A DNA stretch of 64,000 nucleotides from a bacterium (GCA_023144005.1 JAGLGN010000006.1:84440-148439); one strand, 5' to 3'. Positions 18,775 to 31,461 are shown, counted from the stretch's first letter. Numbers and translations are program-made. The notes: generated from the letters alone by a model not told the origin.

Positions 18775-19536
18775 TTATTTACTGTCAATAAATTCCAATT
18801 TACCCTTTATGATATCCGGCTTATACCCGGCATCAAATAAGACCTGAAAATAGGGCCGGGCGGTTTTATACTTCTTACGGCTATAATAGAGGTCAGCCAT
18901 CATAAATAGGCCATCGTTTCGGAACTCCTTGATCTCTGAGGCTTTCTCATAATATTTGATCGCATCCTTCCAATGATCTCTTAATGTGGCAAGGTTGCCG
19001 AGCATCAGATAGATCTGCCCTTTTTCGGGGGAAGTAAAATTGAAGCGCTTCAGATAATCCCGGAATTCCTTTTCCGCATCGGAGTACAGCTTCGCCTCCA
19101 GATAGCAGGTATAAATAGAATCCATGATCTTGATCAGGTCGTATTCCACCTCGGAATACCGGAAAAGCATCCTATATTCGTAGATGGCACGCTCATAATT
19201 CTTGAACTCTTCCCTGTAAATATCAGCAATATACCTTTGAGCCCTATAAGAATATTCACCCTTCTCTCTGGAGAGGGCAGTGACTTTTGTAAATTCGATA
19301 ACCGCAAGTTCGTATCTCTTAAGGTCCACATAATAGATGCTTCCGATATTGAATTGTGCCGGAATAGCATGCTTGGACCTGCGGCTCTTGAATACTATGG
19401 TCTGAAACTTTGAGATGGCGGCTTCAAATTTCTGTTTCTTCCATAATTTATATCCCTCGATATACGCGGCACGGTCAGAGGCACATGAGGACAGAAAAAG
19501 CACAATAAGGAGAAGGGGTATTGCTTTATTCTTCAT
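18775..19536 (-). CDS. TPR-repeat lipoprotein
   Basis: 253 residues. [18 protein letters not shown] is a clean lipoprotein signal with Cys18. The rest is made of tetratricopeptide-like helical pairs ([35 protein letters not shown] repeats, [13 protein letters not shown] at the end). The layout resembles BamD/YbgF-type outer-membrane lipoproteins, but length and repeat order do not let me choose. The start overlaps the gyrA stop by 11 bases, with GGGGG just upstream. It is probably a periplasm-facing scaffold. Confidence 0.85.
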   Translation of the reverse strand: MKNKAIPLLLIVLFLSSCASDRAAYIEGYKLWKKQKFEAAISKFQTIVFKSRRSKHAIPAQFNIGSIYYVDLKRYELAVIEFTKVTALSREKGEYSYRAQRYIADIYREEFKNYERAIYEYRMLFRYSEVEYDLIKIMDSIYTCYLEAKLYSDAEKEFRDYLKRFNFTSPEKGQIYLMLGNLATLRDHWKDAIKYYEKASEIKEFRNDGLFMMADLYYSRKKYKTARPYFQVLFDAGYKPDIIKGKLEFIDSK

Positions 19537-21961
19537 CCCCCAGATCCTCTTCCGAATAGCTTTTCTCTATGGAAACGATGCCGTCCTTGGCGGAAACATC
19601 CATTACCTTCACGCCTTGCGTATTCCTGCCAATATGGCGGAGCTCCGACATCAGCACCTTGATCAGTATGCCTTCTTTGGAGATCAGTGTGATCTCGTCA
19701 TCATCCGAAACCTGTTTGACACCCACGACATATCCGCTGCGTTCGGTAACCTTGATATTTATAATACCCTTGCCTGCACGCGCCTGGGTCCTGTACTCGG
19801 AAACATCCGTACGCTTGCCGATACCTTTTTCTGTGATGGTAAATATAGAATAATCGCTTTGAAGTATCTCTGATGTTACCACGAAATCTCCCAGAGAAAG
19901 ATTTATTCCCCTGACCCCGCGGGTGTTCCTGCCCATAGGCCTCACATCTTTTTCTCCGAATGTTATTGACTTTCCTCCCTTTGTCGCAAGGAAAACATTA
20001 TCTTTGCCCGATGTCAGGCCGGCAAATATCAGGTCATCGTCATCATCCAGATTAATGGCAATGATACCGGTGGAACGCGGATTTGAGAATAGTGAGAGAT
20101 TGGTCTTCTTGACCGTTCCCAATCTCGTCGCCATAAATACATTCCTCTGATCATCGAACTCATCCACGACAACTATGGAACGGATCTTCTCTTGCTGTGT
20201 CAAAGGAAGAAGATTTACGATCGCCCTTCCCTTGGCCTGCTTCGAGCCCTCTGGGATCTGATACCCCTTCATCCAGTAACACTTTCCCGCTGATGTGAAT
20301 ATGAGCAAATATGAGTGCGTACTTGCCTGATACATCTGCTCAACGAAATCGTCATCCTTTGTCTTGATACCGCGCGATCCTTTTCCGCCTCTATGCTGTG
20401 TCCGAATAAGATTCGAGGCCATGCGCTTCACATAGCCGCTATGGCTCAATAGAATAACAATGTCTTCTCTTGGTATCAGGTCTTCAGCGGAGATGTCTTC
20501 TTCATCATCTATGATCAAAGTCCTTCTTTCGTCATTAAAGGTTTCACGAAGGTCAAGCAATTCCTTTTTAAGTATTCTCTCGATCTCTCTCGGATTTGCC
20601 AGAATGCTTTCATAATTTTCTATTTCCGTATATTTTTGTTTTAATTCATTCTCTATTTTATTTCTCTCCAGTCCCGTAAGCTGATGAAGCCTCATGTCGA
20701 GGATGGCCTGAGCCTGAAGTGTAGTCAATTTGAATTTCGATTTCAGCTCTTCTCTTGCCTCTTCTGTGCTGGCGGATTTTCTGATGATCGCGATTATCAG
20801 GTCAATATTGTCAAGAGCTATCTTCAGGCCCTCAAGTATGTGAGCCCTTCTTTTGGATTTACTCAGGAGGTATTCCGTCCTTCTTCTTACAACACCCTTA
20901 CGATGAACAATATGGCAATCCAGCACCTGCGGCAATGTGAAGACCACCGGTTTGCCTTTATCTATGGCAAGCATAATCGCGCCGAATGTTATCTTCATCT
21001 GAGTGTGTTTAAAGAGTTGATTAAGAACAACCCGGGGAATGGAATCTTTCTTCAATTCTATGACTACCCTGATGCCTTTTTTATTGGATTCATCACGGAT
21101 ATCATGTATCCCTTCAATGGTGCCTTTATCCGCCAGAGCTGCAATAGCTCCGATCATATTGGCCTTATTCACCTGATACGGGATCTCTGAAACTATAATG
21201 ACGGAACGGCCGGTCTTATCTTCTTCGATATTCGCCTTGGCCTGGAGTTTGATCTTTCCGCGGCCGGTCTTATACATATCCAGCAATCCCTGTCTGCCCA
21301 TGAGAAAAGCACTTGTGGGAAAATCCGGGCCTTTGATAAATGCCATCAGATCTTCCGCCGTGGCCTCTGTATTGTCGATCTTGTGGATCAGAGCATCGAT
21401 CACCTCTCCCAGATTGTGCGGGGGAACATTTGTCGCCATGCCGACCGCGATACCGGAAGAGCCGTTTACCAGAAGATTGGGGAGTAATGAAGGGAGGACA
21501 ACGGGCTCCTGAGTGGTTTCATCGAAGGTAGGTGCGAAATCAACCGTGTCCTTATCGATATCCTCAAGCATCGTCATCGCTATTTTCTGCAATTTGACCT
21601 CGGTATAACGATATGCGGCTGCCGGATCACCGTCGATCGAACCGAAATTACCCTGCCCGTGAACCATCGGATAACGCAATGAGAAGTCCTGCGCAAGGCG
21701 GACGATCGTATCATACACCGCCTGATCGCCGTGGGGGTGGTACTTTTTGATGACCTCACCGACCACACCGGCGGATTTGATGAATCGTTTATTTGGAAGA
21801 ATACCTTCCTTGAGCATAGCATAAAGGATACGCCTGTGAACCGGCTTCAAACCGTCTCGGATATCCGGAAGGGCTCTGCCTATGATAACACTCATGGCAT
21901 AATCTATATATGAGGCTTCAACCTCTGTTTTGATATTTACATTTCTAATATTTTCAACCAT
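19526..21961 (-). CDS. gyrA: DNA gyrase subunit A
   Basis: 811 residues. The N-terminus ([32 protein letters not shown]) is classical. The active-site tyrosine lies in [11 protein letters not shown]. The GyrA box reads QHRGGKG near residue 525 (usual QRRGGKG), which identifies gyrase rather than topoisomerase IV and means it should wrap DNA. The C-terminal beta-pinwheel follows. In the quinolone region the sequence is [10 protein letters not shown]: Gln80 sits at the place of E. coli Ser83, while Asp (E. coli 87) is kept. It begins 11 bases after gyrB and overlaps the downstream lipoprotein gene. Confidence 0.97.
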   Translation of the reverse strand: MVENIRNVNIKTEVEASYIDYAMSVIIGRALPDIRDGLKPVHRRILYAMLKEGILPNKRFIKSAGVVGEVIKKYHPHGDQAVYDTIVRLAQDFSLRYPMVHGQGNFGSIDGDPAAAYRYTEVKLQKIAMTMLEDIDKDTVDFAPTFDETTQEPVVLPSLLPNLLVNGSSGIAVGMATNVPPHNLGEVIDALIHKIDNTEATAEDLMAFIKGPDFPTSAFLMGRQGLLDMYKTGRGKIKLQAKANIEEDKTGRSVIIVSEIPYQVNKANMIGAIAALADKGTIEGIHDIRDESNKKGIRVVIELKKDSIPRVVLNQLFKHTQMKITFGAIMLAIDKGKPVVFTLPQVLDCHIVHRKGVVRRRTEYLLSKSKRRAHILEGLKIALDNIDLIIAIIRKSASTEEAREELKSKFKLTTLQAQAILDMRLHQLTGLERNKIENELKQKYTEIENYESILANPREIERILKKELLDLRETFNDERRTLIIDDEEDISAEDLIPREDIVILLSHSGYVKRMASNLIRTQHRGGKGSRGIKTKDDDFVEQMYQASTHSYLLIFTSAGKCYWMKGYQIPEGSKQAKGRAIVNLLPLTQQEKIRSIVVVDEFDDQRNVFMATRLGTVKKTNLSLFSNPRSTGIIAINLDDDDDLIFAGLTSGKDNVFLATKGGKSITFGEKDVRPMGRNTRGVRGINLSLGDFVVTSEILQSDYSIFTITEKGIGKRTDVSEYRTQARAGKGIINIKVTERSGYVVGVKQVSDDDEITLISKEGILIKVLMSELRHIGRNTQGVKVMDVSAKDGIVSIEKSYSEEDLGDEE

Positions 21962-21972
21962 TTTCAGCTCCG

Positions 21973-24751
<2,779 letters not shown>

Positions 24752-24755
<4 letters not shown>

Positions 24756-25882
24756 TCTATGGGACGGATCGGCATGATGATAGTGAAATATTCGTTACTG
24801 TCCAGCGGTTTCGTAAGTACCGGCGCGCGCTGATCGATAAAGTTAAATTCTATCTTTTCCTCATCAAGATTCATAAGAACTTCCTTCAAGTAATTGATAT
24901 TGAAAATGATCTTTATGGATTCCTTGTTATCTTCGAGCTCTACCGCCTGCTGCGCCTCGCCGACCTCCGTAAGGTCGGTATTGACCATCAGTACATCTTT
25001 CTCAAAACTCAGATTAACATTATAACTCTTCTTCTCGGCAAGCACGGAAACGAATCGGATGGCCTTCAATACGGCAATCCTGTCCAATACGATCGTCTTC
25101 ATTGAGGATGTATCTGGGATTATTGACTCATAATCGGGATATGTGCCGACGATCAATTTACCCACGATCTCTGTATTCTCGTAATTGAACGCTATCTTGC
25201 CGTCGCCTTCAGGGAGGACCACAGAAACAGGGACATCGGTCTGAGGAAGTGAACTCACAAGGAAACTCAGTAATTTTTCCGGAACGATAAGCTTCAGGTT
25301 CTGCGCCGGAGGTTTCTGAAATTCAACCTTACTCTTATTTACTACAAGACGATGGGTATCCGTGGACACCATATTAAAGAGGCTATCATCTGTGGAGATC
25401 TCCCATAATGCCCCCATGAGAACCATATTTGAGGTATCTCTTGAAACGGCATATGCGGTCTTTCTGATATTTTCTTTAAGAAGTTGGGCGGATATTATAA
25501 AAGAGTCCTTTTCTTCGAATTTCGGGAAAACCGGATATTCGTCCTCCGAAAGGCAGGCAAATGTTACCTTTTTAAGGCCGGCATTAACCTTTAAACTCTC
25601 AGAACCCGTTTGTTCGACCTCAAGCTCCTCTTCATCAAAATCCTTCAATGCGGCATTAAGGAATTTCCCGGGTATACCGATCGCGCCTTCCTCGACAACA
25701 TCCGCTTCTACTCTTTTTTTCAGATTTATCTCGTAATCAGTGGCCTGCAGAATCAAGCCGTCGCTCTTAGATGCTTTGATCAAAATGAATGAAATCGCCC
25801 TGTATGTGGTAGCCGGAACTATGATGGTATTCAGCTCCGCGACCGCGTTCCTCAAATCATCTGTTTTCACCTTGAATTTCAT
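24752..25882 (-). CDS. dnaN: DNA polymerase III beta sliding clamp
   Basis: 376 residues, normal clamp length, with three similar clamp domains; MKFKVKTDDLRNAVAELNTII at the start, SRDTSNMVLMGALWEI in the middle and the C-terminal TIIMPIRPIE, the usual end of DnaN. The ring tethers polymerase III to DNA and receives partners such as MutS and Hda. The ATG at 25882 has GGAGGA (25887-25892) upstream. It has its own strong promoter and heads the nine-gene minus-strand run. No dnaA is found upstream within the window. Confidence 0.97.
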
Positions 25883-25901
25883 ATATTCCTCCGTATCTTA
25901 T

Positions 25902-25930
25902 ATTATACCAAATCTGTCGTGTTTTTCCAA
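25902..25930 (-). promoter_or_regulatory. Promoter of the dnaN-dciA-gyrBA run
   Basis: Minus strand: -35 TTGGAA (25925-25930), spacer 17, -10 TATAAT (25902-25907). The transcript would start near 25895, a few bases before the GGAGGA ribosome site. No consensus DnaA boxes are clustered here. Confidence 0.65.
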
Positions 25931-26001
25931 ATTATCTGAGCATATTTTATATCCAATATATCATGAGTTAAGCAGTGGTTTTTATTTTTTTTCTACTTGC
26001 T

Positions 26002-26388
26002 CTATTTTTCCCTTTCTTTTCTGCCTAAAACGGGGAGAAATGGCAAGTATAGCGAACCAAGGATGAGTGCATTGAAAACCACCCACAGGGACTCCGGAGA
26101 ACGGCCGGATGCGGCTGTAATAATACATATAATAGGGAGCAATAAGAGGATGATGCTATTAATCGCAATTAAACCGAGAAAATAGCTTATCAGAGGGACG
26201 GCAAAAAGTGCCAGAAGGAAAAGAAAAAATTGACCGCCTGAAATGATCAGAAGGATGAAAAAAAGGCCGCTGAGTATTATCAGAAACGGCAGAGTTCTGG
26301 CCTTCCTCTCGGTAATTATGCACGCCATAGTAGAATATGGGATGATCAACAGCCAATGGCCGAGCAATCTCTGCTTGAATTTCTCCAT
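26002..26388 (-). CDS. Small integral membrane protein, unknown
   Basis: 128 residues from ATG 26388 (MEKFKQRLLGHWLL). A longer in-frame reading to 26535 exists, but its first 49 codons run through the period-8 repeat array, so it is not a credible N-terminus. About four hydrophobic segments fill residues 10-110 (TLPFLIILSGLFFILLIISG, FFLFLLALFAVPLISYFLGLIAI, SIILLLLPIICIIT, NALILGSLYLPFLPVL). The C-terminus is short and basic (GRKEREK). No family recognised. The ribosome site is weak, so the exact start is unsure. Confidence 0.6.
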   Translation of the reverse strand: MEKFKQRLLGHWLLIIPYSTMACIITERKARTLPFLIILSGLFFILLIISGGQFFLFLLALFAVPLISYFLGLIAINSIILLLLPIICIITAASGRSPESLWVVFNALILGSLYLPFLPVLGRKEREK

Positions 26389-26441
26389 GGGATATTGTAG
26401 CATTTCAGGCAACATAATAAAAGCGAGGCATGAATGCTTCG

Positions 26442-26513
26442 CAGTGACCCAGTGGCCCAGTGGAACATGGAAATGGGTGATAGGATGATAAGGTGATAGG
26501 TTTGTAGGTATGA
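26442..26513 (+). repeat. Period-8 degenerate array (9 units)
   Basis: Contiguous 8-base units drift along the array: CAGTGACC, CAGTGGCC, CAGTGGAA, CATGGAAA, TGGGTGAT, AGGATGAT, AAGGTGAT, AGGTTTGT, AGGTATGA. The later units match the array at 48041-48080. Confidence 0.7.
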
Positions 26514-26520
26514 GAAGTAT

Positions 26521-26549
26521 GGATCCTTCGCACAAGGCTCAGGATGACA
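26521..26549 (-). repeat. GTCATCC...GGATCC module, copy 1
   Basis: On the minus strand it begins TGTCATCCTGAGC and ends GCGAAGGATCC. The same outline recurs inside both copies of the composite element (12189-12221 and 27798-27831). Similar short modules are scattered in many environmental bacterial genomes. Confidence 0.55.
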
Positions 26550-26599
26550 GAGGACACGGCATGCAGCGTTCCTACACCAATCTATTTTCTTTTGTTCCC

Positions 26600-26627
26600 T
26601 TCCCCACTGTTCACTATTCACTTCGCT
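26600..26627 (-). repeat. Period-7 degenerate array (4 units)
   Basis: Plus-strand units TTCCCCA, CTGTTCA, CTATTCA, CTTCGCT; on the minus strand these are AGTGAA-type words like those at 56701-56756. Confidence 0.55.
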
Positions 26628-26654
26628 GTAGGCCTCGCACTACGGCGAGCCCTA

Positions 26655-26679
26655 AGGGGCAGGTATTGCACCTGCCCCT
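26655..26679. repeat. 10-bp inverted repeat downstream of lpxC
   Basis: AGGGGCAGGT (26655-26664) and ACCTGCCCCT (26670-26679) flank ATTGC. It starts 28 bases past the lpxC stop and could slow or end transcription, but no T tract follows on either strand. It looks like a member of a dispersed palindrome family. Confidence 0.6.
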
Positions 26680-26706
26680 ATTTATATGAAAACGGGTGAT
26701 TGGGGG

Positions 26707-27579
26707 TTATTTGTCGAAATGGGGAACATATCCGTATGACGGCCTTCCGATGGACATCTCGGATACGGGTTCCTGATAAGCGGTTATATGTCTGGCAGCT
26801 CTCACATCCAGGGTGTGGCCGCCTTTATACACCACCATCTTGCCTATAAAGGGCTTACCGATAAGGTATATGTCGCCTATAAGGTCTAAAACCTTGTGTT
26901 TGAGCCATTCATTCTCGATCCTGAGCTCGCCGTTCACAATGCCGTTGTCATCCAGAACGATGGCATTATCGAAACTGCCGCCCTTGATAAGGCCTTTGCT
27001 CTTCAATTCGTTCACGACGCTCAAGAAAGTAAAGGTTCTGGAGAATCCGATCACCGACCTGAATGTATCGGGAGTAATGGTAAAACTTTCCGTTATCTTG
27101 TCAAGAAGCGGATGATTGAATGAGATCGTATATTTAACTTCAAATCTGTCCGAAGGCAGAAAGAGTATGTATTTGTCGCCCATACTTACCTGTACCGGCT
27201 CTTTAACCTTAAAATACTCGCGCTCACTATCGATCGGGACTGTCCCGACAGATTCGATCATCTCAAAGAATACACGGGAGCTTCCGTCGAATACGGGAAT
27301 CTCGGGGCCATCAACCTCAATATACAGACTGTCTACGCCCATTGCGTGTAGCGCGGCGAGCAGATGCTCGACGGTAGAGATGCTGGCATTACCGGAAGAC
27401 AATGTAACGGCAAAGTTAGTTGAGGAAACATTCGAAAAATGTGCATCAATGGGAGTGCTGTTTCTTAGAAATGTGATCTTCCCGTGATCGGAAGGAATGA
27501 ACCGCAATCCTGTCTTTCTGCCGGAGTGCAGGCCGATGCCGTTTAAGGAAAATTCTTTTCTAAGAGTTCTCTTTTTCAC
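26707..27579 (-). CDS. lpxC: UDP-3-O-acyl-N-acetylglucosamine deacetylase
   Basis: 290 residues. Zinc ligands are in TVEHLLAAL (His near 70) and WLKHKVLDLIGD (His and Asp near 225), with the catalytic His in KGGHTLDVRAARH near 254. LGLHSGR-type N-terminus (NGIGLHSGRKTG) binds substrate. LpxC catalyses the committed step of lipid A synthesis in the cytoplasm, which shows that the organism makes an LPS-type outer membrane. The gene starts with GTG and stands alone; no other lpx genes are in the window. No clear Shine-Dalgarno; a weak -10 (TAATAT) lies eight bases upstream. Confidence 0.96.
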   Translation of the reverse strand: MKKRTLRKEFSLNGIGLHSGRKTGLRFIPSDHGKITFLRNSTPIDAHFSNVSSTNFAVTLSSGNASISTVEHLLAALHAMGVDSLYIEVDGPEIPVFDGSSRVFFEMIESVGTVPIDSEREYFKVKEPVQVSMGDKYILFLPSDRFEVKYTISFNHPLLDKITESFTITPDTFRSVIGFSRTFTFLSVVNELKSKGLIKGGSFDNAIVLDDNGIVNGELRIENEWLKHKVLDLIGDIYLIGKPFIGKMVVYKGGHTLDVRAARHITAYQEPVSEMSIGRPSYGYVPHFDK

Positions 27580-28190
27580 GCCACTTTATATTACAAGCGG
27601 CGTGCCATGTGATAATATCTTGATATATTGGGCAAACCTGATTGTCTTTGGGAATATTATCCGGTAAATAGTACCTGCTCGGGGTTAGCGCGAGGTAAAA
27701 TTCACCCCAGAATACTGGGTGTGATGGGAAGAGGGGAGCACAAGTATTCACGTGTGAAGTGTGAAGTTTAAAGTGGGAACCAGGATGAAATAAAACTGGA
27801 TCCCACGGTCGCCAACTCCCTCTGGATGACACTTTCCACTTCTCTATTTTCCTTCCCGCAGCCGCTCAACGGGAGCCCGGCAGCGCCGGGCGACCAACCC
27901 AAAAGAGTTTTGAACCATTTAAGCGACATTGACATTTTTAACGGCAAGAATGAATGGTGGCGAAGCCGAAAAATATCCAATTGTCTGAGTGAGCGAAAGC
28001 TAACGAGTTTTGGGATTTTAATGAGTGATAGCCGTGGTGGGTGTCGTTGCAAAAAATGACATGAGAGCAAAGATGGGTCAAAACTCCATAAAATAATCTT
28101 TATTCAATTGTCAATTTTACATTGACAATTCAAAGATGAGATTCCCTTCGGGCTGAAGCTCTTTTTCCGTCTTTATAAATCAGAACACTT
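27580..28190. other. Gene-free gap holding composite element copy B
   Basis: Left part (27580-27750) is the lpxC upstream region with a bulged hairpin near 27703-27722 (CACCCCAG/CTGGGTG) that could end transcripts coming from the antiporter gene. The rest (27751-28159) is copy B of the composite element. The last 31 bases before the antiporter stop show nothing. Confidence 0.65.
27751..28159. repeat. Composite dispersed element, copy B (about 400 bp)
   Basis: Same orientation and module order as copy A (12149-12547). Period-7 units CGTGTGA, AGTGTGA, AGTTTAA, AGTGGGA (27751-27778); hairpin GTGGGA (27773-27778) / TCCCAC (27801-27806); GGATCC...GGATGACA module (27798-27831); GCCCGGC-AGC-GCCGGGC (27875-27891); CAAAA-GAG-TTTTG (27900-27912); TGGC-GAA-GCCG (27958-27968, one T-G pair where copy A has C-G); right-hand array of ATT-headed 7-mers (28100-28134). 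Stem positions that differ from copy A keep pairing potential. It lies downstream of a minus-strand transporter gene, as copy A does. Confidence 0.75.
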
Positions 28191-29198
28191 TTAATGGCCA
28201 AATATCAATTTGATCGAGAAGACATATCCTCCGATCGCTATTACGGCAAAGGATATTTTCAGCCACTTTGGCAGTCTTTCCTGCATTACGAAGAGTATGC
28301 TCGATATGAATAGAGCGGAAAGCACTACTCTGTTGCCAAATCCCAGAGTCGCGATCAGCGGGGTCTTGAATGTAAAAATGTCACCTATCACGAAGATGAT
28401 CACATTGAAGAGATTGGATCCGAGGATATTCCCGTAAGCCAGGTCAATGGAGCGGTATTTGAAGATCGAATGGAATGTAACGGCGACCTCGGGAAGCGAA
28501 GTTGAGATCGCGAGGAATAAGGCGCCGACGAATGACGAGCCCATTATAAACGGTTTACCGTTAAACGAAAATTCAAATCTTGCGATAAAATCCGAGGTCT
28601 TTCCCAGTATGATCCCCAAGCATATTATTAGCATCGCGAGGCCTACAAAGATCCATATTATCTTTTTCTTATTGAGGTGCTTGTATTTATCCGGCAATTC
28701 AAAATCGCTCTGGCCGCCGGACTCCAATCTGCCGTAAAGTTTGAATACCAGCGGAAGAAGCAGAATAAAGAGTATCGTCGGGATAGAAAGCCCTCCCAGG
28801 CTTCTGAAGGGAGTGAAGTAAAGTACCACAAGAAGCAAAGGAACGGTTGAATACAGCAGTATCGTACCATTATGTTCCTTTGAAGGCCTGGAGATCTTCT
28901 TTTTAATTATGATTATATAGACAAGAATGCTCCAGAGGATAGTAATATTGAAGAAATTACTCCCGAAAACATCCGCTACCATCAATTCCGGGTTATGAGC
29001 GATAAAGATCGCGGAAAATCCTGAGGAAAGCTCGGGAAGGCTTGTAATGGTCGCGATCAGGACCGTGCCGATAAAGGCCTCTCCGAGATTACTGACCTTG
29101 GAAAGAGCCTTGGCGTAAAAGGTCAGCCTGTCACCGATAAGGAACACGCCGACAAATGCCGAAAGAAAGAACGCGATGTTAATTATTAATAGTAACAT
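28191..29198 (-). CDS. CaCA-family calcium/cation antiporter, YrbG-like
   Basis: 335 residues, about ten membrane segments. The two alpha repeats that form the ion site are visible: GTVLIATITSLPELSSG near 40-60 and GALFLAISTSLPEVAV near 220-240, each with the acidic residue in SLPE. This is typical of the YrbG-type Na+/Ca2+ (or K+-dependent) exchangers of the inner membrane. Start ATG 29198 is chosen because GGAG lies six bases upstream; the longer reading starts at TTG. It overlaps the MreD-like gene by 20 bases and is the last gene of the mre run. Ion specificity is inferred from family. Confidence 0.9.
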   Translation of the reverse strand: MLLLIINIAFFLSAFVGVFLIGDRLTFYAKALSKVSNLGEAFIGTVLIATITSLPELSSGFSAIFIAHNPELMVADVFGSNFFNITILWSILVYIIIIKKKISRPSKEHNGTILLYSTVPLLLVVLYFTPFRSLGGLSIPTILFILLLPLVFKLYGRLESGGQSDFELPDKYKHLNKKKIIWIFVGLAMLIICLGIILGKTSDFIARFEFSFNGKPFIMGSSFVGALFLAISTSLPEVAVTFHSIFKYRSIDLAYGNILGSNLFNVIIFVIGDIFTFKTPLIATLGFGNRVVLSALFISSILFVMQERLPKWLKISFAVIAIGGYVFSIKLIFGH

Positions 29199-29640
29199 AC
29201 CTTTCTCCAAAAACCAGTATCAAGCCGTTCAAGATGATATTGACCGCAAAAGCCGGCAGAGCGGAAAAAAAAGTCCCGCCGTAGATCATGAAAATATACA
29301 GGCCCTTGACCACCACGATGCCGGCGATCAAAAAAAGCATCACGGCACGTTTGAAATGAGGGTTATATCCCGAAATATACCCGAAAAGAAGGAATGTGAA
29401 ATAGATCAGCAGGCAGTAGAATATCGGAAATACAATATCAAATGAAAAAATTCCGGTGATCGCTACGAACAATGACAACCCAAGAATAAAGCGCAGATTG
29501 TTCTTCTCCTTGATGCGTATCATATATATCAGCAACGGAATGAAGTCCAGGAGAAAAAAAGAGTTCTTCCCGGAAAATATTATCAGTCCGTTGAAGATCA
29601 GGAGCAGGTATAATACAAATTTATTCATCGACATCATCAC
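29179..29640 (-). CDS. MreD-like membrane protein
   Basis: 153 residues with five or six membrane segments and little else (VLYLLLIFNGLIIFSG, FILGLSLFVAITGIF, FPIFYCLLIYFTFLLFGYI). Sequence likeness to MreD is weak, as is usual for that family, so the call rests on size, topology and its place directly after mreC. MreD would link the cytoskeleton to the peptidoglycan elongation complex in the inner membrane. It overlaps mreC by 20 bases; the start could be any of four closely spaced ATGs (29640 to 29628). Confidence 0.65.
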   Translation of the reverse strand: MMMSMNKFVLYLLLIFNGLIIFSGKNSFFLLDFIPLLIYMIRIKEKNNLRFILGLSLFVAITGIFSFDIVFPIFYCLLIYFTFLLFGYISGYNPHFKRAVMLFLIAGIVVVKGLYIFMIYGGTFFSALPAFAVNIILNGLILVFGERYVTINN

Positions 29641-30460
29641 TATATTTACGGAATACAGACACCGATTTCAGCGCATAGATATCCTCTGCGGGTTCTATCA
29701 AATATGAATATCTGTTTATCCGTCTTTGGGAGAGCTTTTTAATGCGACCGAGAATAAAGCCGGAACCGAATGTATCGGAAATGCCGTATGTGAGAACGGT
29801 CATTCCCTTGGATACCTTATCTTCCACCTTTATGTTCATCGGAGACAGAAACTCAAATATCATTCCCTCTTTTCTTCTTTCACATAATCCGATCAGCGCA
29901 TATTCTTCATTATTGTCTTTTAAAAACAGCGCCGCGTCAACAATAACTCCCTCATTAAATATCCATTCGACTATAGAGCTGGAGTAGCCCGCTCTTTGGA
30001 CACGCCCCAGAAGGAAGCCGTGAAAAGTAATATAGTCACCGTTTTTAATAAGGTCCTTTTTTCCTCCGTTGAGCACAAAATAGGTATTCCCGAAGGAGGA
30101 ATATTTGGTGATTATATTGAATGTACCGATATAATAGGAGTCGCGCCTCTCGATATATTTGATCTCTTTGGAAAGTTCTTTGAAAAGGCGCAGACGCTCC
30201 ATCAATTCCTCGTTCTTCACCTGAAGGCGTGCATTGAGTTCCCTTAATCCGAGGTTTTCTGTTTCCAGAAGCGACCTTTCCTTCCTTTTTAAGAATATTC
30301 TCTCCGTATTCATGCATATCCTGGAGGTGGCCCTGATAAAGGGCTTTGAAACAACAAAGAAAAGATATGATACCGAGGATGTATTATAGAAGAAGAAATA
30401 AAAAAGCAAGACGATCAGTACTGCTGAATATTTAAGAATCCACGCAGAACGCTTCCTCAT
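29621..30460 (-). CDS. mreC: Rod-shape protein MreC
   Basis: 279 residues: one membrane segment near 10-30, a coiled coil near 60-100 (LETENLGLRELNARLQVKNEELMERL) and the beta-rich periplasmic part (GTFNIITKYSSFGNTYFVLNGGKKDLIKNGDYITF). MreC lies in the periplasm and organises the elongasome. The start overlaps the mreB stop by one base (TAATG). Confidence 0.93.
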   Translation of the reverse strand: MRKRSAWILKYSAVLIVLLFYFFFYNTSSVSYLFFVVSKPFIRATSRICMNTERIFLKRKERSLLETENLGLRELNARLQVKNEELMERLRLFKELSKEIKYIERRDSYYIGTFNIITKYSSFGNTYFVLNGGKKDLIKNGDYITFHGFLLGRVQRAGYSSSIVEWIFNEGVIVDAALFLKDNNEEYALIGLCERRKEGMIFEFLSPMNIKVEDKVSKGMTVLTYGISDTFGSGFILGRIKKLSQRRINRYSYLIEPAEDIYALKSVSVFRKYSDDVDE

Positions 30461-31461
30461 TATTTATCTAATGTCTCAAGAACCTTTCCGGTACCCTTCA
30501 CCACGCAGGTAAGCGGATCATCGGCGATTCTCACTTTCAAGCCGGTCTCCTGGAATATTTTCACATCCAATCCGTGCAGGAGAGCGCCGCCACCGGCGAG
30601 CATGATCCCGTCTTCCGCGATATCCGATGAGAGTTCGGGAGGTGTTTTTTCCAGAGTGATCTTTATAACATTAATAATATTGTTTACCGGTGGTATCAAC
30701 GCTTGACGGATCTCCTCTGAGGTTATCGAGATATTTCTCGGCAGGCCGGAAACTATCTCGCGGCCGCTTATGTCCATCGTGAGCTCTTCTTCCAATGCCG
30801 CGGCGGAACCGACAGTGATCTTGATGTTCTCTGATGTCCGTTCACCGATGAGCAAATTATGTTCACTCCTTATAAATTCAGCAATGTGCTGATCCATCTT
30901 GTCTCCCGCGTATCTGATTGAGTTGGCGATAACAATGCCGCCCAAAGAAAGAATCGCGACTTCGGTGGTACCTCCGCCGATATCGACGATCATACATCCG
31001 CGCGGTTCATTCACGGCAAGTCCGGCTCCTATTGCGGCGGCCCGTGGCTCTTCTATCAAATAGACCTTTCTTGCACCCGCGGAAAGCGTCGCATCCTCAA
31101 CCGCTTTTTTCTCTACCATAGTAATTCCGTATGGGATAGAGATCACTATACGGGGAGCAACAAAGCTGTGTTTATTGTGAACCTTACGGATGAAGTATTT
31201 TATCATCTCCTCTGTCTCTTCAAAATAGGCGATAACACCATCCTTCAACGGCCTTAATGCCTTGATCTCTCCGGGAGTTTTCCCCAACATCATCTTCGCT
31301 TCCGCGCCGAAGGCCAGCGGAGATCTATCCTGGCGAGTCGCTACCACAGAGGGTTCGGAACAAACTATCCCCTTGCCCTTCACATAGATAAGAATATTCG
31401 CCGTCCCCAGATCGATACCGATATCGAGGGAAAACAGGCTTTTCAAAAAATTCAGGAACAT
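30460..31461 (-). CDS. mreB: Rod-shape actin MreB
   Basis: 333 residues. Phosphate-binding loops IGIDLGTANILIYVKGKGIV and MIVDIGGGTTEVAILSLGG, and the adenosine motif MLAGGGALLHGLD, are all present. MreB filaments guide cell-wall elongation at the inner membrane. It begins one base after the stop of the upstream TPR gene and is followed by mreC. Confidence 0.97.
   Translation of the reverse strand: MFLNFLKSLFSLDIGIDLGTANILIYVKGKGIVCSEPSVVATRQDRSPLAFGAEAKMMLGKTPGEIKALRPLKDGVIAYFEETEEMIKYFIRKVHNKHSFVAPRIVISIPYGITMVEKKAVEDATLSAGARKVYLIEEPRAAAIGAGLAVNEPRGCMIVDIGGGTTEVAILSLGGIVIANSIRYAGDKMDQHIAEFIRSEHNLLIGERTSENIKITVGSAAALEEELTMDISGREIVSGLPRNISITSEEIRQALIPPVNNIINVIKITLEKTPPELSSDIAEDGIMLAGGGALLHGLDVKIFQETGLKVRIADDPLTCVVKGTGKVLETLDK

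Larger units (their letters stand above)
26389..26706. other. Gene-free mosaic gap between lpxC and the small membrane protein
   Basis: This 318-base stretch is almost wholly repeat modules: a period-8 array (26442-26513); a GGATCC...GGATGACA module (26521-26549); a segment with CACGGCATGC and CTACACCAAT (26553-26588) that resembles 47547-47582; a period-7 array (26600-26627); and a 10-bp inverted repeat AGGGGCAGGT/ACCTGCCCCT (26655-26679). Confidence 0.7.

Noticed and set aside
25883..26001. Replication origin next to dnaN
   Set aside because: No cluster of TTATCCACA-type boxes; isolated near-matches elsewhere (for example in gyrB near 24166) are coding-constrained.
26389..26535. N-terminal extension of the small membrane protein
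   Set aside because: Those 49 codons are the period-8 array and the promoter-side repeat, not a plausible protein start.
27826..28059. 77-codon plus-strand frame inside composite element copy B
   Set aside because: The same frame is broken by an indel and stops in copy A, and it has no ribosome site; non-coding is the simpler reading.
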